Assembly (NCBI GenBank): GCA_963841045.1
Contig: CAWJBD010000011.1
Span: 1 to 64,000, forward strand
Direction of reading: 5' to 3'
Source: Aalborgiella sp963841045
Lineage (GTDB): Bacteria > Pseudomonadota > Gammaproteobacteria > Burkholderiales > Burkholderiaceae_C
Length of the DNA: 64,000 nucleotides
Below, piece by piece: positions 1-8,998 of this stretch. The notes beneath the pieces were generated by a model that saw nothing but the letters and a program-made list of their open reading frames with translations, was not told the origin of the DNA and ran no database searches. Each line of letters begins with the position of its first letter. Position 1 is the first letter of the stretch. Made by a program: the position numbers and the translations under genes.

Positions 1-601
1 ATGCAGCCGTGCGTGAAGGTTTGTCTTTGTTGATTGGTACTGTCGGCTTGCGGGTGCAAGCTTGGGACAACCCCTTGCGATTCTTGGCGGAGTTTGACCG
101 CGAAAGGATTGGCGCGATCGTGCTGGATGTGCGCATGCCAGGCATCAGCGGCCTGACGGTGCTGGACGACGCTGGTCAAGCAGGGCGTAGACCAGCCGGT
201 CATCATGCTTACCGGGCATGGCACGGTTGATATGTGCCGCCGCGCGTTCAAGTCAGGCGCAGCCGAGTTTCTGGAAAAACCGGTGAACGACGAAACCTGC
301 TGGAAGCCTGCAAAGCGCAGTGCGTCAGCATGTGCGTTCGCGCCAGCGCCACCAGGCCGACCGCGCTGCGCGCGAGCGCTATGCGCAATTGTCCGAGCGC
401 GAGCGCGAGGTGCTGGGCCTGATTGTGGCGGGGCTGACCAACAAGGAAATTGGCCGCGCGCTGGACGTGTCGCCCCGCACGGTCGAAACCCACCGCGCCA
501 ACCTGTTTGCCAAGCTGCAGGTTGACTCTCTGGCGCAGCTGATCCGTCACTACGCCACGCTGGTGGGACGAAGCCAACAAATCCTAATTTACTCCAAGTA
601 G
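1..601 (+). pseudogene. FixJ/LuxR-type two-component response regulator, 5' cut by window edge, frameshifted
   Basis: Two-component transcription factor with a receiver domain followed by a LuxR/GerE helix-turn-helix. The frame open at base 3 reads into V-R-E-G-L, a usual beginning just after the acidic pocket, so the true start lies before the window. The receiver phosphorylation site is in IVLDVRMPGISG (about 115-150), the conserved Thr in MLTGHGTVD (about 205-235) and the Lys in EFLEKPVND (about 268-294). The HTH is LSEREREVLGLIVAGLTNKE and following residues (about 385-560). The product is spread over three frames with breaks near 165-180 and 290-315. Removing or adding single bases restores a standard FixJ-like protein, so either sequencing error or decay is possible. 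No sensor kinase is visible in the window. Confidence 0.8.
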
Positions 602-618
602 TGGCTCTGCGTCTCTTC

Positions 619-630
619 GCCACTACGTAG
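619..630. promoter_or_regulatory. Perfect palindrome ACTACGTAGT region upstream of HbpS-like gene
   Basis: A 10-bp perfect palindrome, ACTACGTAGT, sits in the 138-bp gap between the response regulator and the GlcG/HbpS-like gene. It could be a dimer binding site for the adjacent regulator. That is inference from position only. Confidence 0.2.
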
Positions 631-739
631 TTTTACGCAGTCCAGGGAGCGTAACCGTACGAATGGTGCAATGGTTTAGTGCATATTTACAGTTCTCCTC
701 ACGGGTGATGAGACCGTTTAACACTTTCAGGAGAACACC

Positions 740-1237
740 ATGAAAGCCACTTTAAAACTGCGCGCAATCGCTTTGTCTTGCTTCGCCGCCTATCTGCTCA
801 GTGCCCAAGCCGTGCGCATCGAAGAAAAACATGTCTATGGAGTTGGCTAAAAAAATTGCCAGCGCCACCGTCGGCCGCCTGCAGCAGGCGGAATTCAACG
901 TGACCGTCACGGTGGTCGACCGCGCCGGTGGGTGCGCGCAGTTGCAACGCGCTGACAATGCAGGCCCCAGACACACAGGGGCCGCCCCAGGCAAGGCGTC
1001 TACACGTCCGCGTCGGCCAAAAACACCACCAGGCGATGGTGGAAAACGTGCAGAAAGAACCCGGCGGCTGCCAAATTGGTCCAGATCCCAGGCTTCTTGG
1101 TGCTGGGTGGAGGCGTGCCGGTTAAGGTGGGAGATGAGGTGATTGGCGCAGTGGGTGTGGGTGGTGCGCCCGGCGGTCATTTGGATGAGAAATGCGCCAA
1201 TGCCGGCATCGACAAAGTGAAAGAATTGTTGAAATAA
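740..1237 (+). pseudogene. GlcG/HbpS-family (DUF336) heme-binding-type secreted protein, frameshifted
   Basis: Small secreted protein of the GlcG/HbpS (DUF336) family, whose members bind heme or small ligands and often accompany oxidoreductase or two-component loci. The start at 740 follows a good ribosome site (CAGGAG, 729-734). A signal peptide MKATLKLRAIALSCFAAY ending near A-Q-A is visible. Family hallmarks appear in successive frames: SMELAKKIASATV, VTVTVVDRAG, RADNAG, FLVLGGGVPV and the C-terminal GAVGVGGAPGGHLDEKCA. At least three frame changes (about 820-850, 940-960, 1000-1080) are needed to read it through. The partner response regulator immediately upstream suggests a sensing or regulatory role, which is inference. 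Confidence 0.7.
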
Positions 1238-1258
1238 CTTGATTGAAAAGAATCGGTC

Positions 1259-1967
1259 ATGAAAAACACGGTCAACTTCATGCAGCGTAGCCAAGCACTA
1301 GTTTTGGGCTTTGCTGGTCTGCTTTTCCAAGCAACAGCTTGGGCACAAGTGCCACCCAGTGCGGCTGAAGTTGCCCGCTACAGCGGATTGCATGCCGCAG
1401 CACAGCGCGGTGATGTGGCACAAATTCAACGCTTGGCTACGGCTGCATCCGTGAACACGGTGGACAGCTATGGCCGCACACCCTTGCACGTGGCAAGTTT
1501 TGCCAAGCAGCGTGAGGCTATTCGGGCATTGGTCAAAGCGGGCGCTGATTTGGGCAAACTGGAAAGTGACCGTTACGATGCGGTCACCATCGCGTCGGTA
1601 GCTGACGATGAAGAAACCTTGCGCGTGTTGTTGCAGCAGGGTGCCAGTGCCAAATTAACCACCAGCCGCTATGACGGCACTGCCTTGATCGCGGCTGCGC
1701 ACTTAGGACACGATGGGGTGGTGCGTCAGCTCATCCAAGCCGGTGCACCCTTGGACCATGTCAACAAATTTGCATTGGACAGCCGCGATCGAAGCCGTGG
1801 TGCTGGGTGATGGTGGCAAGCGACACCAATCCACACTCAAAGCATTGATTGACGCAGGAGCCAATTTGAAGCTCACCGACAGGCACGGTCAAACGCCCTT
1901 GCAATTGGCAAAGGCGCGCGGTTACACCGAAATGGTGAGCATGCTGGAAAAGGCAGAAAAGCGCTGA
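1259..1967 (+). CDS. Secreted ankyrin-repeat protein (one frameshift)
   Basis: Ankyrin-repeat protein of about 235 residues with an N-terminal signal peptide (hydrophobic VLGFAGLLFQATAWAQ, cleavage after A-W-A), so probably periplasmic. Ankyrin units are seen as GLHAAAQRGDVAQIQRLA, DSYGRTPLHVASFAKQRE, GTALIAAAHLGHDGVVRQLI and GQTPLQLAKARGYTEMVSML. The frame shifts near 1762-1775: the first frame runs into a stop at 1808-1810, while the repeat continues as WTAAIEAVVLGDGG one frame over. Ankyrin proteins act as protein-interaction scaffolds, and no specific partner can be read from context. It follows the HbpS-like gene by about 20 bp and may be co-transcribed with it. Confidence 0.75.
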
Positions 1968-2006
1968 TAGACATCAGCTGATTGAGCTCATGACAAAATA
2001 GTCTTT

Positions 2007-2035
2007 AGCCCGTTTCAGTAGGGCTGCGGGTTTTC
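2007..2035 (+). terminator. Weak candidate terminator after the ankyrin gene
   Basis: A short inverted repeat (AGCCC, nine bases, GGGCT) followed by GCGGGTTTTC lies between the ankyrin gene and metY. The stem is short and the T run is only four bases. Confidence 0.3.
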
Positions 2036-2111
2036 GTTAAGATAGTGCCAAGCGTTTGGTTTAGCATATTGCTGGATACAAATGTCTTCCTACAACACAA
2101 AAGGAGAGCAC

Positions 2112-3390
2112 ATGAAAATCGAAACCCTCGCCGTGCATGCTGGATATGCACCAGACCCCACGACCAAATCTGCCGCTACACCGATTTACCAAACGGTGGC
2201 CTATGCGTTCGACAATGCGCGGCATGGTGCCGATTTGTTTGATTGAAAGTGCCGGGCAACATCTACACCCGCATCATGAACCCCACGCAAGATGTGCTGG
2301 AAAAGCGTGTCGCTGCGCTGGAGGGTGGCATTGCCGCTTTGGCGGTGTCATCGGGTATGGCGGCGATCACGTATGCGATTCAAACCATTGCTGAATCGGG
2401 TGACAACATCATTTCAGCCAGCCAACTGTATGGCGGTACTTACAACTTGTTGGCCCATACATTGCCACAAATGGGCATTCAAACGCGATTCGCCGACGCC
2501 AGCAAAGCCTGAAAGTTTTGCGGCATTGATTGACAACAAAACCAAAGCAATTTTTTGTGAATCGATAGGCAACCCATTGGGCAATGTGACCGATTTTGCA
2601 GCGCTGGCCAAAGTGGCGCACGCGCATGGCATACCGCTGATTGTGGACAACACCGTGCCCAGCCCTTACTTGTGCCGCCCGTTTGAACATGGCGCCGACA
2701 TTGTGGTGCATTCGCTCACCAAGTACTTGGCGGGGCATGGCAACAGCGTGGGTGGTGCGATTGTGGACAGCGGTAAATTCCCCTGGGCCGAGCACAAAGA
2801 GCGCTTCAAGCGTTTGAACGAACCCGATGTGTCTTACCACGGCGTGGTGTATACCGAAGCTTTAGGCCCTGCAGCCTTCATTGGTCGTGCCCGCGCGGCG
2901 TCCTGCGCAACATGGGTGTCGCATGCGCATGAATGCGCTTACATTTTGCAAGGCATACAAACCTTGGCACTGCGAATGGAACCGCATTTGCGACAACACC
3001 TTGGCGATTGCCAAACATTTGCAAAAGCACCCCAAAGTGGCTTGGGTGAACTACGCTGGCTTGCCAGACCATGCGGATCATGGTTTGGTGAAAAAATACA
3101 TGAGCGGCAAAGCCTCGGGCATTTTGTCTTTTGGTTTAAAGAGCACAGATGCCGACCCACGTGCCGCCGGTGCACGTGTGCTGGATGCCTTCCAACTCTT
3201 CACCCGCTTGGTCAATATTGGCGATGCCAAATCACTCGCCACCCACCCCGCATCCACCACGCACCGCCAGCTCAACCCTGCTGAATTGGCTAAAGCCGGT
3301 GTGTCAGAAGATATGGTGCGCCTGTCACTGGGTATTGAGCATGTGGACGATTTGCTGGCTGACTTAGAGCAAGCCTTGGCTCAAGTTTAA
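2112..3390 (+). pseudogene. metY: O-acetylhomoserine sulfhydrylase (MetY-type), frameshifted
   Basis: PLP-dependent enzyme of the Cys/Met metabolism family that makes homocysteine from O-acetylhomoserine and sulfide in the cytosol. The start at 2112 follows AAGGAG (2101-2106). The long ~426-residue form, the opening ETLAVHAGYAPDPTTKS and the block VPGNIYTRIMNPTQDVLEKR fit MetY rather than MetB/MetC. The PLP lysine is in VVHSLTKYLAGHGNSVGG (about 2700-2755), and the C-terminal SLGIEHVDDLLADLEQAL is typical. The frame breaks near 2243-2246 (an in-frame TGA after ADLFD), 2500-2512 and two or more times in 2885-2985. Between the breaks conservation is unbroken, so I read it as one gene damaged by indels. 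Whether the damage is real or technical cannot be decided here. Confidence 0.85.
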
Positions 3391-3452
3391 TGATAAAATT
3401 GGCCTATAGGCGGCATGAATGTTGCCTAGAGTGCAATTTTATTGATAGCATT
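3391..3452 (+). repeat. Dispersed palindromic repeat, copy 1
   Basis: Degenerate copy directly after the metY stop. The core reads GGCCTATAGGCGGC and is followed by GTTGCCTAGAGTGCAATTTT and a partial hairpin. Confidence 0.75.
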
Positions 3453-3463
3453 TACTTGAGTTT

Positions 3464-4359
3464 TTAGGATTTGCAAGTACCACTGCCACTGTCTAAGGTG
3501 GCGCCGTTTACAGCCTGAAACGACCACTCGTACCTGGATGCGTACAGTTTCAAAACCAACACGCCATGGTTTTTTAGACGCATTTCGCTATTGGATTTAA
3601 TCGCTGCAAAATCGCTCAGGCTTGCGCCACCCGTACCGACGACAAACGAGCGAATGCCATTCGTTGCATGCACCGTGCCATCACTTTGAGTGGCAGCAAA
3701 CCGTTCATACTGATGTTCGTGCCCTTGCAAAATGATGTCAACTTTTTGCGCTTCTAATTCACCCCAAATGGCTTGCATGGTTTTGTTGTCTCCACGCGCT
3801 GCAGACGTAAAGACAGGGTAGTGCCACGCAGCAATTTTGCAGCCAGAATTGCCAGCACGTTGTGCTTTGACCCATGCCATTTGCCCTGAACGAGTGTCTG
3901 CACCGACGTTGCTATTCGATGCCAACAATGTCCAATCACCTAGGTTTTGCTTGTAATAGCCAGATCGGTCAGTCCCAGCACGGTCGCCAAAGTAGTCGTA
4001 GTAACCACCGCATTGGCTACACCGTAATCATGGTTGCCCGGCGTAGCCCATGTTTTATCTTTGAACTTGCCCCAAGTCGGTTCATAGCAATTTTGGTATT
4101 CGGTCGCTAATCCCGCATAATACACGTTATCACCCAAAGTCAGCACAGCTGAATTTTGTCCCGCTTGTTTGAGTATGCGATCAACCAATGAAGCCGTTTG
4201 GTAGGCGGGCGTGTCTTTGGGATCCGCAATACCGCACTGTGCAATGTCACCTGCAGCGACCAAAGTGAACGGCTCGTCAGAACCACCACAACTGACGATG
4301 GTCAAAGTGGTTATCAATACACCAACGATTCCTAATTTAAAGTGTGTTGAACGATTCAT
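3464..4359 (-). CDS. Calcineurin-like metallophosphoesterase lipoprotein (one frameshift)
   Basis: Predicted exported phosphoesterase or acid phosphatase of about 298 residues, anchored as a lipoprotein (lipobox TIVSC near residue 24, followed by G-G-S-D). The five metallophosphoesterase motifs are readable in order: AAGDIAQC, LTLGDNVYY, GNHDYG, AAWHYPVF and QGHEHQYER, which supply the dinuclear metal ligands. The N-terminal frame (from 4359) and the C-terminal frame (to 3464) join near 4000-4010. Correcting one base there gives Y-Y-D-Y-F-G-D-R. The substrate is unknown; related proteins act on phosphomonoesters in the periplasm. It is transcribed alone, convergent with metY. Confidence 0.8.
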
Positions 4360-4528
4360 AAGAACGCCTTTTTGCTGGTCATGTCATGGTTGATCATCAA
4401 TTATTGCCCAAGGGCCATAGATTGCGTTGCTGAATTGAACGACCGTAGGGCAAAAATTTCGAGGTGATGAAAGTTGGGAAGGAAATGGATAATTGAGAGC
4501 ATTGTAAAAACATCTAGATCACCCCAAA

Positions 4529-4957
4529 ATGACCACATCACCTAGCTCATCACCAATTACCAACCATGTCGCCTTGCCGCATGACAAAGAGCTGGTGCTC
4601 AAAGTCATACCCATGCCAGCGGACTGCAATGCCAACGGCGATATTTTTGGTGGCTGGGTCATGGCTCAGGTGGACTTGGCAGGCAGCGTCGTCCCCGCTC
4701 GTTACACCCAAGGCCGTATGGCGACCGTGGCGGTGAATGAATTCATATTCAAGCAACCCGTTCGAGTGGGTGACATTCTGTCCTTCTTCTCCGCAGTCAC
4801 ACGCATAGGGAGAACCTCAATCACCGTCAAAGTCGAAGTCTATGCCGAGCGTTACAACACACAAGGCAACTACATCAAAGTCACTGAAGCGCTGGTGACC
4901 TATGTGGCGATTGATGATCAAGGAAAACCACGCGAAATTCCAAAAGCTGCCAAGTAA
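4529..4957 (+). CDS. yciA: Acyl-CoA thioesterase, YciA type
   Basis: Hot-dog-fold acyl-CoA thioesterase of 142 residues, the usual YciA length, which hydrolyses acyl-CoA esters in the cytosol. The diagnostic stretch NANGDIFGGWVMAQVDLAG carries the catalytic Asp region. It is followed by VAVNEFIFKQPVRVGD and the central strand TSITVKVEVYAER. No clear ribosome site precedes the ATG; the alternative in-frame Met at residue 29 would remove part of the fold, so I keep 4529. The gene stands alone between the phosphoesterase (divergent) and trxC. Confidence 0.85.
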   Translation: MTTSPSSSPITNHVALPHDKELVLKVIPMPADCNANGDIFGGWVMAQVDLAGSVVPARYTQGRMATVAVNEFIFKQPVRVGDILSFFSAVTRIGRTSITVKVEVYAERYNTQGNYIKVTEALVTYVAIDDQGKPREIPKAAK

Positions 4958-5066
4958 TTCTGGTTCGTTTCAGGTGTGTTCATGTTGAATACATGTGAAG
5001 TTGATGGGATGTCGCGCATTGAGCAGCGTCTTGAAATTTCGGTTGCAAGCCTCAGTTGCGAGAAGT

Positions 5067-5522
5067 ATGACTGATACAAAACACATCGTTTGCCCCCATT
5101 GCCATACCACCAACCGCGTTCGCACCGATCAGTTGGGTAGCGCGCCCACTTGTGGGCAATGCAAAAAAGCCCTGTTTGATGGCCACCCCGCCAATTTGGA
5201 TGAAGTCTCTTTCCATAAACACATCAACCGCAACCACATACCAGTGTTGGTCGACTTTTGGGCACCGTGGTGCGGTGGATGCCGCCAAATGGCACCCGCA
5301 TACGAGCAAGCCGCTAAGCAGTTAGAGCCTAACATTCGCGTGGTCAAAGTTGACACTGAAGCCGTGCCGAACTTGGGCGCGCGCTACAACATCCGCAGCA
5401 TTCCCACATTGGCGCTTTTCGTCAATGGCAAAGAAGTCGCCCGCCAGCCAGGCGCAATGGGCTTGGCCGATATTGTGCGCTGTACCGAAGCCACTGATAA
5501 GCCATCTATAAGCCGTATCTAA
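5067..5522 (+). CDS. trxC: Thioredoxin 2 with N-terminal zinc ribbon and WCGGC active site
   Basis: Cytosolic thiol-disulfide reductase of the TrxC class. A zinc ribbon (C9-x2-C12 and C29-x2-C32) precedes a thioredoxin fold. The active site reads FWAPWCGGCRQMAP (C69, C72), so the residue before the second Cys is Gly instead of the usual Pro. That position strongly affects redox potential in thioredoxins. The cis-Pro loop SIPTLALFVNGKEV is normal. The frame is open upstream to 4995, but the family begins at M-T-D-x-x-H-I-V-C, so I choose 5067. The 151-residue length is normal. Confidence 0.88.
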   Translation: MTDTKHIVCPHCHTTNRVRTDQLGSAPTCGQCKKALFDGHPANLDEVSFHKHINRNHIPVLVDFWAPWCGGCRQMAPAYEQAAKQLEPNIRVVKVDTEAVPNLGARYNIRSIPTLALFVNGKEVARQPGAMGLADIVRCTEATDKPSISRI

Positions 5523-5529
5523 ACTTTTT

Positions 5530-5595
5530 AGGCATAAAATAGGTCTGTATCCGGCGTATTCATTGCCTAATTTGCTATATAAAATGTAGCAACTA
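5530..5595 (+). repeat. Dispersed palindromic repeat, copy 2
   Basis: Diverged copy between trxC and the YfeK-like gene: AGGTCTGTATCCGGCGTAT, then CATTGCCTAATTTGCTAT and GTAGCAA as the returning arm. Confidence 0.75.
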
Positions 5596-5955
5596 TTTTG
5601 CTTTTCCCCGATACTTCAAAAGCATCGCCTGAAACCAAGGTGCACTCGGCTGCACCACACCATCCGCACATTTAATTTGGTAGGCCTTGCCACTCAAACT
5701 GCTCTCGGTTGCCGCCCGCTCAATGAACTTTTCAGCGGTCGGAACTAGATCTCTGTCTTGTAGGTATTTGTATTTGGTAGCCAGGTGTGCAGATGCTTCT
5801 TTGGCACTGTGCCAAGTGCCGTTGCGATTGAACTGGCAGTTGGACGCTTCTAAAGTGGAGAAGAGGTGGGCGATTTCGGCTTTTGTGGTGATAGGTTCGG
5901 CGGCGTGGGCAAGGTTGCCGAACAAAAATAATGTGATTAAGAAAACGATTCGCAT
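5593..5955 (-). CDS. YfeK-like (DUF5329) secreted protein
   Basis: Small exported protein of 120 residues with a clear signal peptide (MRIVFLITLFLFGNLAHA, cleavage after A-H-A). The body matches my recollection of the YfeK/DUF5329 pattern: an I-A-H-L-F-S-T-L-E-A-S-N-C-Q-F motif, then R-N-G-T-W, an alanine-rich H-L-A-T-K-Y-K-Y helix, and S-S-L-S-G-K-A-Y near the C-terminus, with two cysteines that could pair. Function is unknown. Its stop codon overlaps the end of repeat copy 2. Confidence 0.6.
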   Translation of the reverse strand: MRIVFLITLFLFGNLAHAAEPITTKAEIAHLFSTLEASNCQFNRNGTWHSAKEASAHLATKYKYLQDRDLVPTAEKFIERAATESSLSGKAYQIKCADGVVQPSAPWFQAMLLKYRGKAK

Positions 5956-5962
5956 AGCCTAA

Positions 5963-6626
5963 TTAGTTTGGGCTGAACTTGGTAAGTAGAAATTGCTCAA
6001 CAAACCCTAAAACACTACTAACATCTGGTTCGGAAATTTTTGACCATTCCGCATGCATTGCCAAATTACGAATTTTTGGCATTGCATCTAAAAGCGATTT
6101 TTGCGCTCCAGCAACTAAACCTTTCGATTTCAGAGAGTTAACCACTTCCTGCATAGTTTTATCATCAACGTCTAATTCGTTCACTGCAGCGTAACGCTTG
6201 AGCGTATCTTCCAACGCTGCACATGCGAGTACAGCTGCAACATCTTTGTGGCCTTCAAGCATTGCTTGCCTAGCTAATGCTACAAAATCTTAAATACTTC
6301 ACCGGAAACTCGCAGGTCACATCGAAAACATAACCACCCTCAAAGTCTTCCCTTGCGCTTAAAAAAATATTATTTAGAGTATTAACATAGGTATCTTTCC
6401 CATGGTTTAAAACGCATTTTGAATAAACTTCAGCAAAGTGCCTGTAATGTGGAGAATCTTCACCGAGTATTGCCCTTAATAGACTTTGAGCGCTGGTAGC
6501 CCATTTTTGCCAATGACCATTTGGAGAGAAGCTGCTGTTAGGCATATTGCTTGATCTAACCATAGTAATTGAGTCAAAGCTTTTACCCAATTCTTCGAAT
6601 CGCCGCAAAAAAACATCTTTAATCAT
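5963..6626 (-). CDS. HEPN/DUF4145-like helical protein, frameshifted, AT-rich
   Basis: Unrecognised protein of about 220 residues read in two frames that join near 6285-6310. The C-terminal half contains KIRNLAMHAEWSKI, an R-x4-H motif as in HEPN RNase domains, preceded by the helix DVAAVLACAALEDTLKRYA seen in DUF4145-like proteins. The N-terminal half (from 6626) has no motif that I recognise. The gene is visibly more AT-rich than its neighbours uvrB and trxC, which suggests transfer. Many HEPN proteins act in toxin-antitoxin or anti-phage systems, but no partner gene is visible here, so a defence role is only a hypothesis. Confidence 0.5.
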
Positions 6627-6760
6627 TGTGTTTAATTTTTAAACTAAAACTGCAGTATACTGTACAAATACCCAGCTCACAAGTTAATTCATTTAAAGGT
6701 AAAAAATCACTCCAGCTGGCATAATACATGCCAAATCTGCTATTAAATACATAGCACCCC

Positions 6761-8887
6761 ATGTCCAAACCCAAACCCAAAGCCATCAACCCTGCTGAAA
6801 TCGTGCCTGATTTGCCGTTGGACAAGGGCGTGTTTGTCAGTTATCCGAACTCGCCGTTTGAGTTGTACCAACCTTATCCGCCGGCAGGTGATCAGCCTGA
6901 GGCTATCAACAAGTTGGTAGAGGGCGTGAATGATGGGGAAGTGTTTCAGACGCTGCTGGGTGTGACGGGCTCGGGTAAGACCTTCACGATGGCGAATGTG
7001 ATTGCACGGCTGGGGCGGCCGGCGATTGTGTTTTGCCATAACAAGACGCTGGCAGCGCAGTTGTACAGTGAGTTTCGCGAATTTTTCCCTAAGAACGCGG
7101 TGGAATACTTTGTCAGCTACTACGACTATTACCAGCCCGAAGCCTATGTGCCGCAGCGCGATTTGTTCATTGAAAAAGATTCCGCCATCAACGAACACAT
7201 CGAGCAAATGCGGCTGTCGTGCACCAAAAGCATTTTGGAGCGGCGCGATGTGGTGATTGTGGCCACCGTATCGGCCATTTACGGTATTGGCCAGCCCGAG
7301 GCGTACCACAAGATGATCATGACGCTGCGCCAAGGTGACAAGCTGAACCAGCGCGACGCCATCATGCAGCTGATTCGCATGCAGTACAAACGCAACGACG
7401 TGGAGTTTGCCCGCGGTGTGTTTCGGGTGCGCGGCGACACGATTGACGTGTTCCCCGCCGAACATTCTGAAATGGCGATTCGCATTGAAATGTTTGATGA
7501 CGAAATTGAATCGCTGCAATTATTTGACCCGCTGACCGGCAAAATCAAACAAAAAATCCAACGCTTCACGGTCTACCCCAGCAGCCATTACGTGACCCCA
7601 CGCGACCAAGTGGTGGCTGCTATCGAAACCATCAAAACCGAACTGGCCGAGCGCATTGACCACTTCGTCAAAGAAGGCAAGTTGGTGGAAGCGCAACGCA
7701 TCGAACAGCGCACGCGCTTTGATTTGGAAATGCTGACCGAAGTCGGCCACTGCAAAGGCATTGAAAACTATTCGCGCCATTTGAGCGGCAGCAAACCCGG
7801 CGACCCACCGGCTACATTGACCGACTATTTGCCCAAAGACGCGCTGATGTTTGTGGATGAAAGCCACGTCACCATTGGGCAGTTTGGTGCCATGTACTTG
7901 GGCGACCGTTCGCGCAAAACCACCTTGGTGGAGTACGGCTTTCGACTGCCCAGCGCCTTGGACAACCGTCCACTCAAATTTGCTGAGTTTGAAACCAAAA
8001 TGCGCCAAGTGGTGTTGGTATCTGCCACGCCGTCCAACTGGGAAAACGAACACGCTGGCCAAGTGGTGGAACAAGTGGTGCGCCCCACAGGATTGGTGGA
8101 CCCCGAAGTGGAAGTGCGCCCCGCCACCAGCCAGGTGGACGATGTGCTGCAAGAAATTCGCATTCGCGTGGACAAGCAAGAGCGCGTGTTCATCACCACG
8201 CTGACCAAGCGCATGGCCGAGCAGTTGACCGATTATTTGAGCGAAAACGGCGTCAAGGTGCGCTATTTACACAGCGACATTGACACGGTAGAGCGCGTCG
8301 AGATTTTGCGTGATTTGCGCTTGGGCGTGTTTGATGTGCTGGTGGGCATCAACCTCTTGCGTGAAGGCTTGGACGTGCCCGAGGTGAGCTTGGTGGCGAT
8401 TTTGGATGCCGATAAAGAAGGCTTTTTGCGCAGCGAGCGCAGCTTGATTCAAACCATCGGCCGCGCTGCGCGCAACTTGAATGGCAAAGCGATTTTGTAT
8501 GCCGACAAAATCACCGATTCCATGCGCCGCGCCATGGCTGAAACCGAACGCCGCCGCAACAAGCAAATCGCGCACAACACCGCGCATGGCATCACGCCCA
8601 TGAGCATCAACAAGAAGATCAAAGACCTGATTGACGGCGTTTACAGCGCCAAAGCCGGCGCAGAGATGGAGCGCCTGGACAACGCCGCCATGAACGCGGC
8701 ACTGACCCGCGCCAAAGTGGAAGACATGTCTGAAAAAGACATTGCGCGCGAAATCAAGCGCCTAGAAAAACTGATGATGCAACACGCCAGAGATTTGGAG
8801 TTCGAAAAAGCTGCAGGCGTGCGCGACCAGTTGCATATCTTGAAAGAGCAGGCTTTTGGCGCAGCGCCCGATTCTTTGACTCTGTAG
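6761..8887 (+). CDS. uvrB: Excinuclease ABC subunit B
   Basis: DNA-damage-loading helicase-like subunit of the UvrABC nucleotide excision repair complex, 708 residues and intact. Visible hallmarks: Walker A GVTGSGKTFTMANV (residues about 68-80), the beta-hairpin region EYFVSYYDYYQPEAYVP, the DEAD-like MFVDESHVTIGQ, helicase motifs VLVSATP and LVGINLLREGLDVPEVSL, IQTIGRAARN, and a C-terminal UVR motif (MQHARDLEFEKAAGVRDQL) that contacts UvrC and UvrA. The long N-terminal leader M-S-K-P-K-P-K-A is common in Burkholderiales. No SOS box is evident upstream. Confidence 0.97.
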   Translation: MSKPKPKAINPAEIVPDLPLDKGVFVSYPNSPFELYQPYPPAGDQPEAINKLVEGVNDGEVFQTLLGVTGSGKTFTMANVIARLGRPAIVFCHNKTLAAQLYSEFREFFPKNAVEYFVSYYDYYQPEAYVPQRDLFIEKDSAINEHIEQMRLSCTKSILERRDVVIVATVSAIYGIGQPEAYHKMIMTLRQGDKLNQRDAIMQLIRMQYKRNDVEFARGVFRVRGDTIDVFPAEHSEMAIRIEMFDDEIESLQLFDPLTGKIKQKIQRFTVYPSSHYVTPRDQVVAAIETIKTELAERIDHFVKEGKLVEAQRIEQRTRFDLEMLTEVGHCKGIENYSRHLSGSKPGDPPATLTDYLPKDALMFVDESHVTIGQFGAMYLGDRSRKTTLVEYGFRLPSALDNRPLKFAEFETKMRQVVLVSATPSNWENEHAGQVVEQVVRPTGLVDPEVEVRPATSQVDDVLQEIRIRVDKQERVFITTLTKRMAEQLTDYLSENGVKVRYLHSDIDTVERVEILRDLRLGVFDVLVGINLLREGLDVPEVSLVAILDADKEGFLRSERSLIQTIGRAARNLNGKAILYADKITDSMRRAMAETERRRNKQIAHNTAHGITPMSINKKIKDLIDGVYSAKAGAEMERLDNAAMNAALTRAKVEDMSEKDIAREIKRLEKLMMQHARDLEFEKAAGVRDQLHILKEQAFGAAPDSLTL

Positions 8888-8889
8888 CC

Positions 8890-8965
8890 AAATATTTATA
8901 AGAATTTGGCCTCTAGCCGGCGTATTGATTGCCTAGATTGCTATTTAATCTATAGCAATCTAGGT
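8890..8965 (+). repeat. Dispersed palindromic repeat, copy 3 (best hairpin)
   Basis: Complete copy just after uvrB. The core TTGGCCTCTAGCCGGCGTAT is followed by the perfect 13-bp hairpin CCTAGATTGCTAT, a seven-base loop, and ATAGCAATCTAGG (8932-8964). Confidence 0.9.
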
Positions 8966-8998
8966 CACAGCCTTTAGAAAATTATTTCGGTTTGGTGA

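Noticed and set aside
5525..5597. Copy 2 hairpin as a terminator of trxC
   Set aside because: The arms are short and no T run follows; it is better explained as a diverged repeat copy.
6743..8179. Long minus-strand open frames (258 and 219 codons) opposite uvrB
   Set aside because: They mirror the codon structure of uvrB, are His/Arg-rich with no family pattern, and lack ribosome sites.
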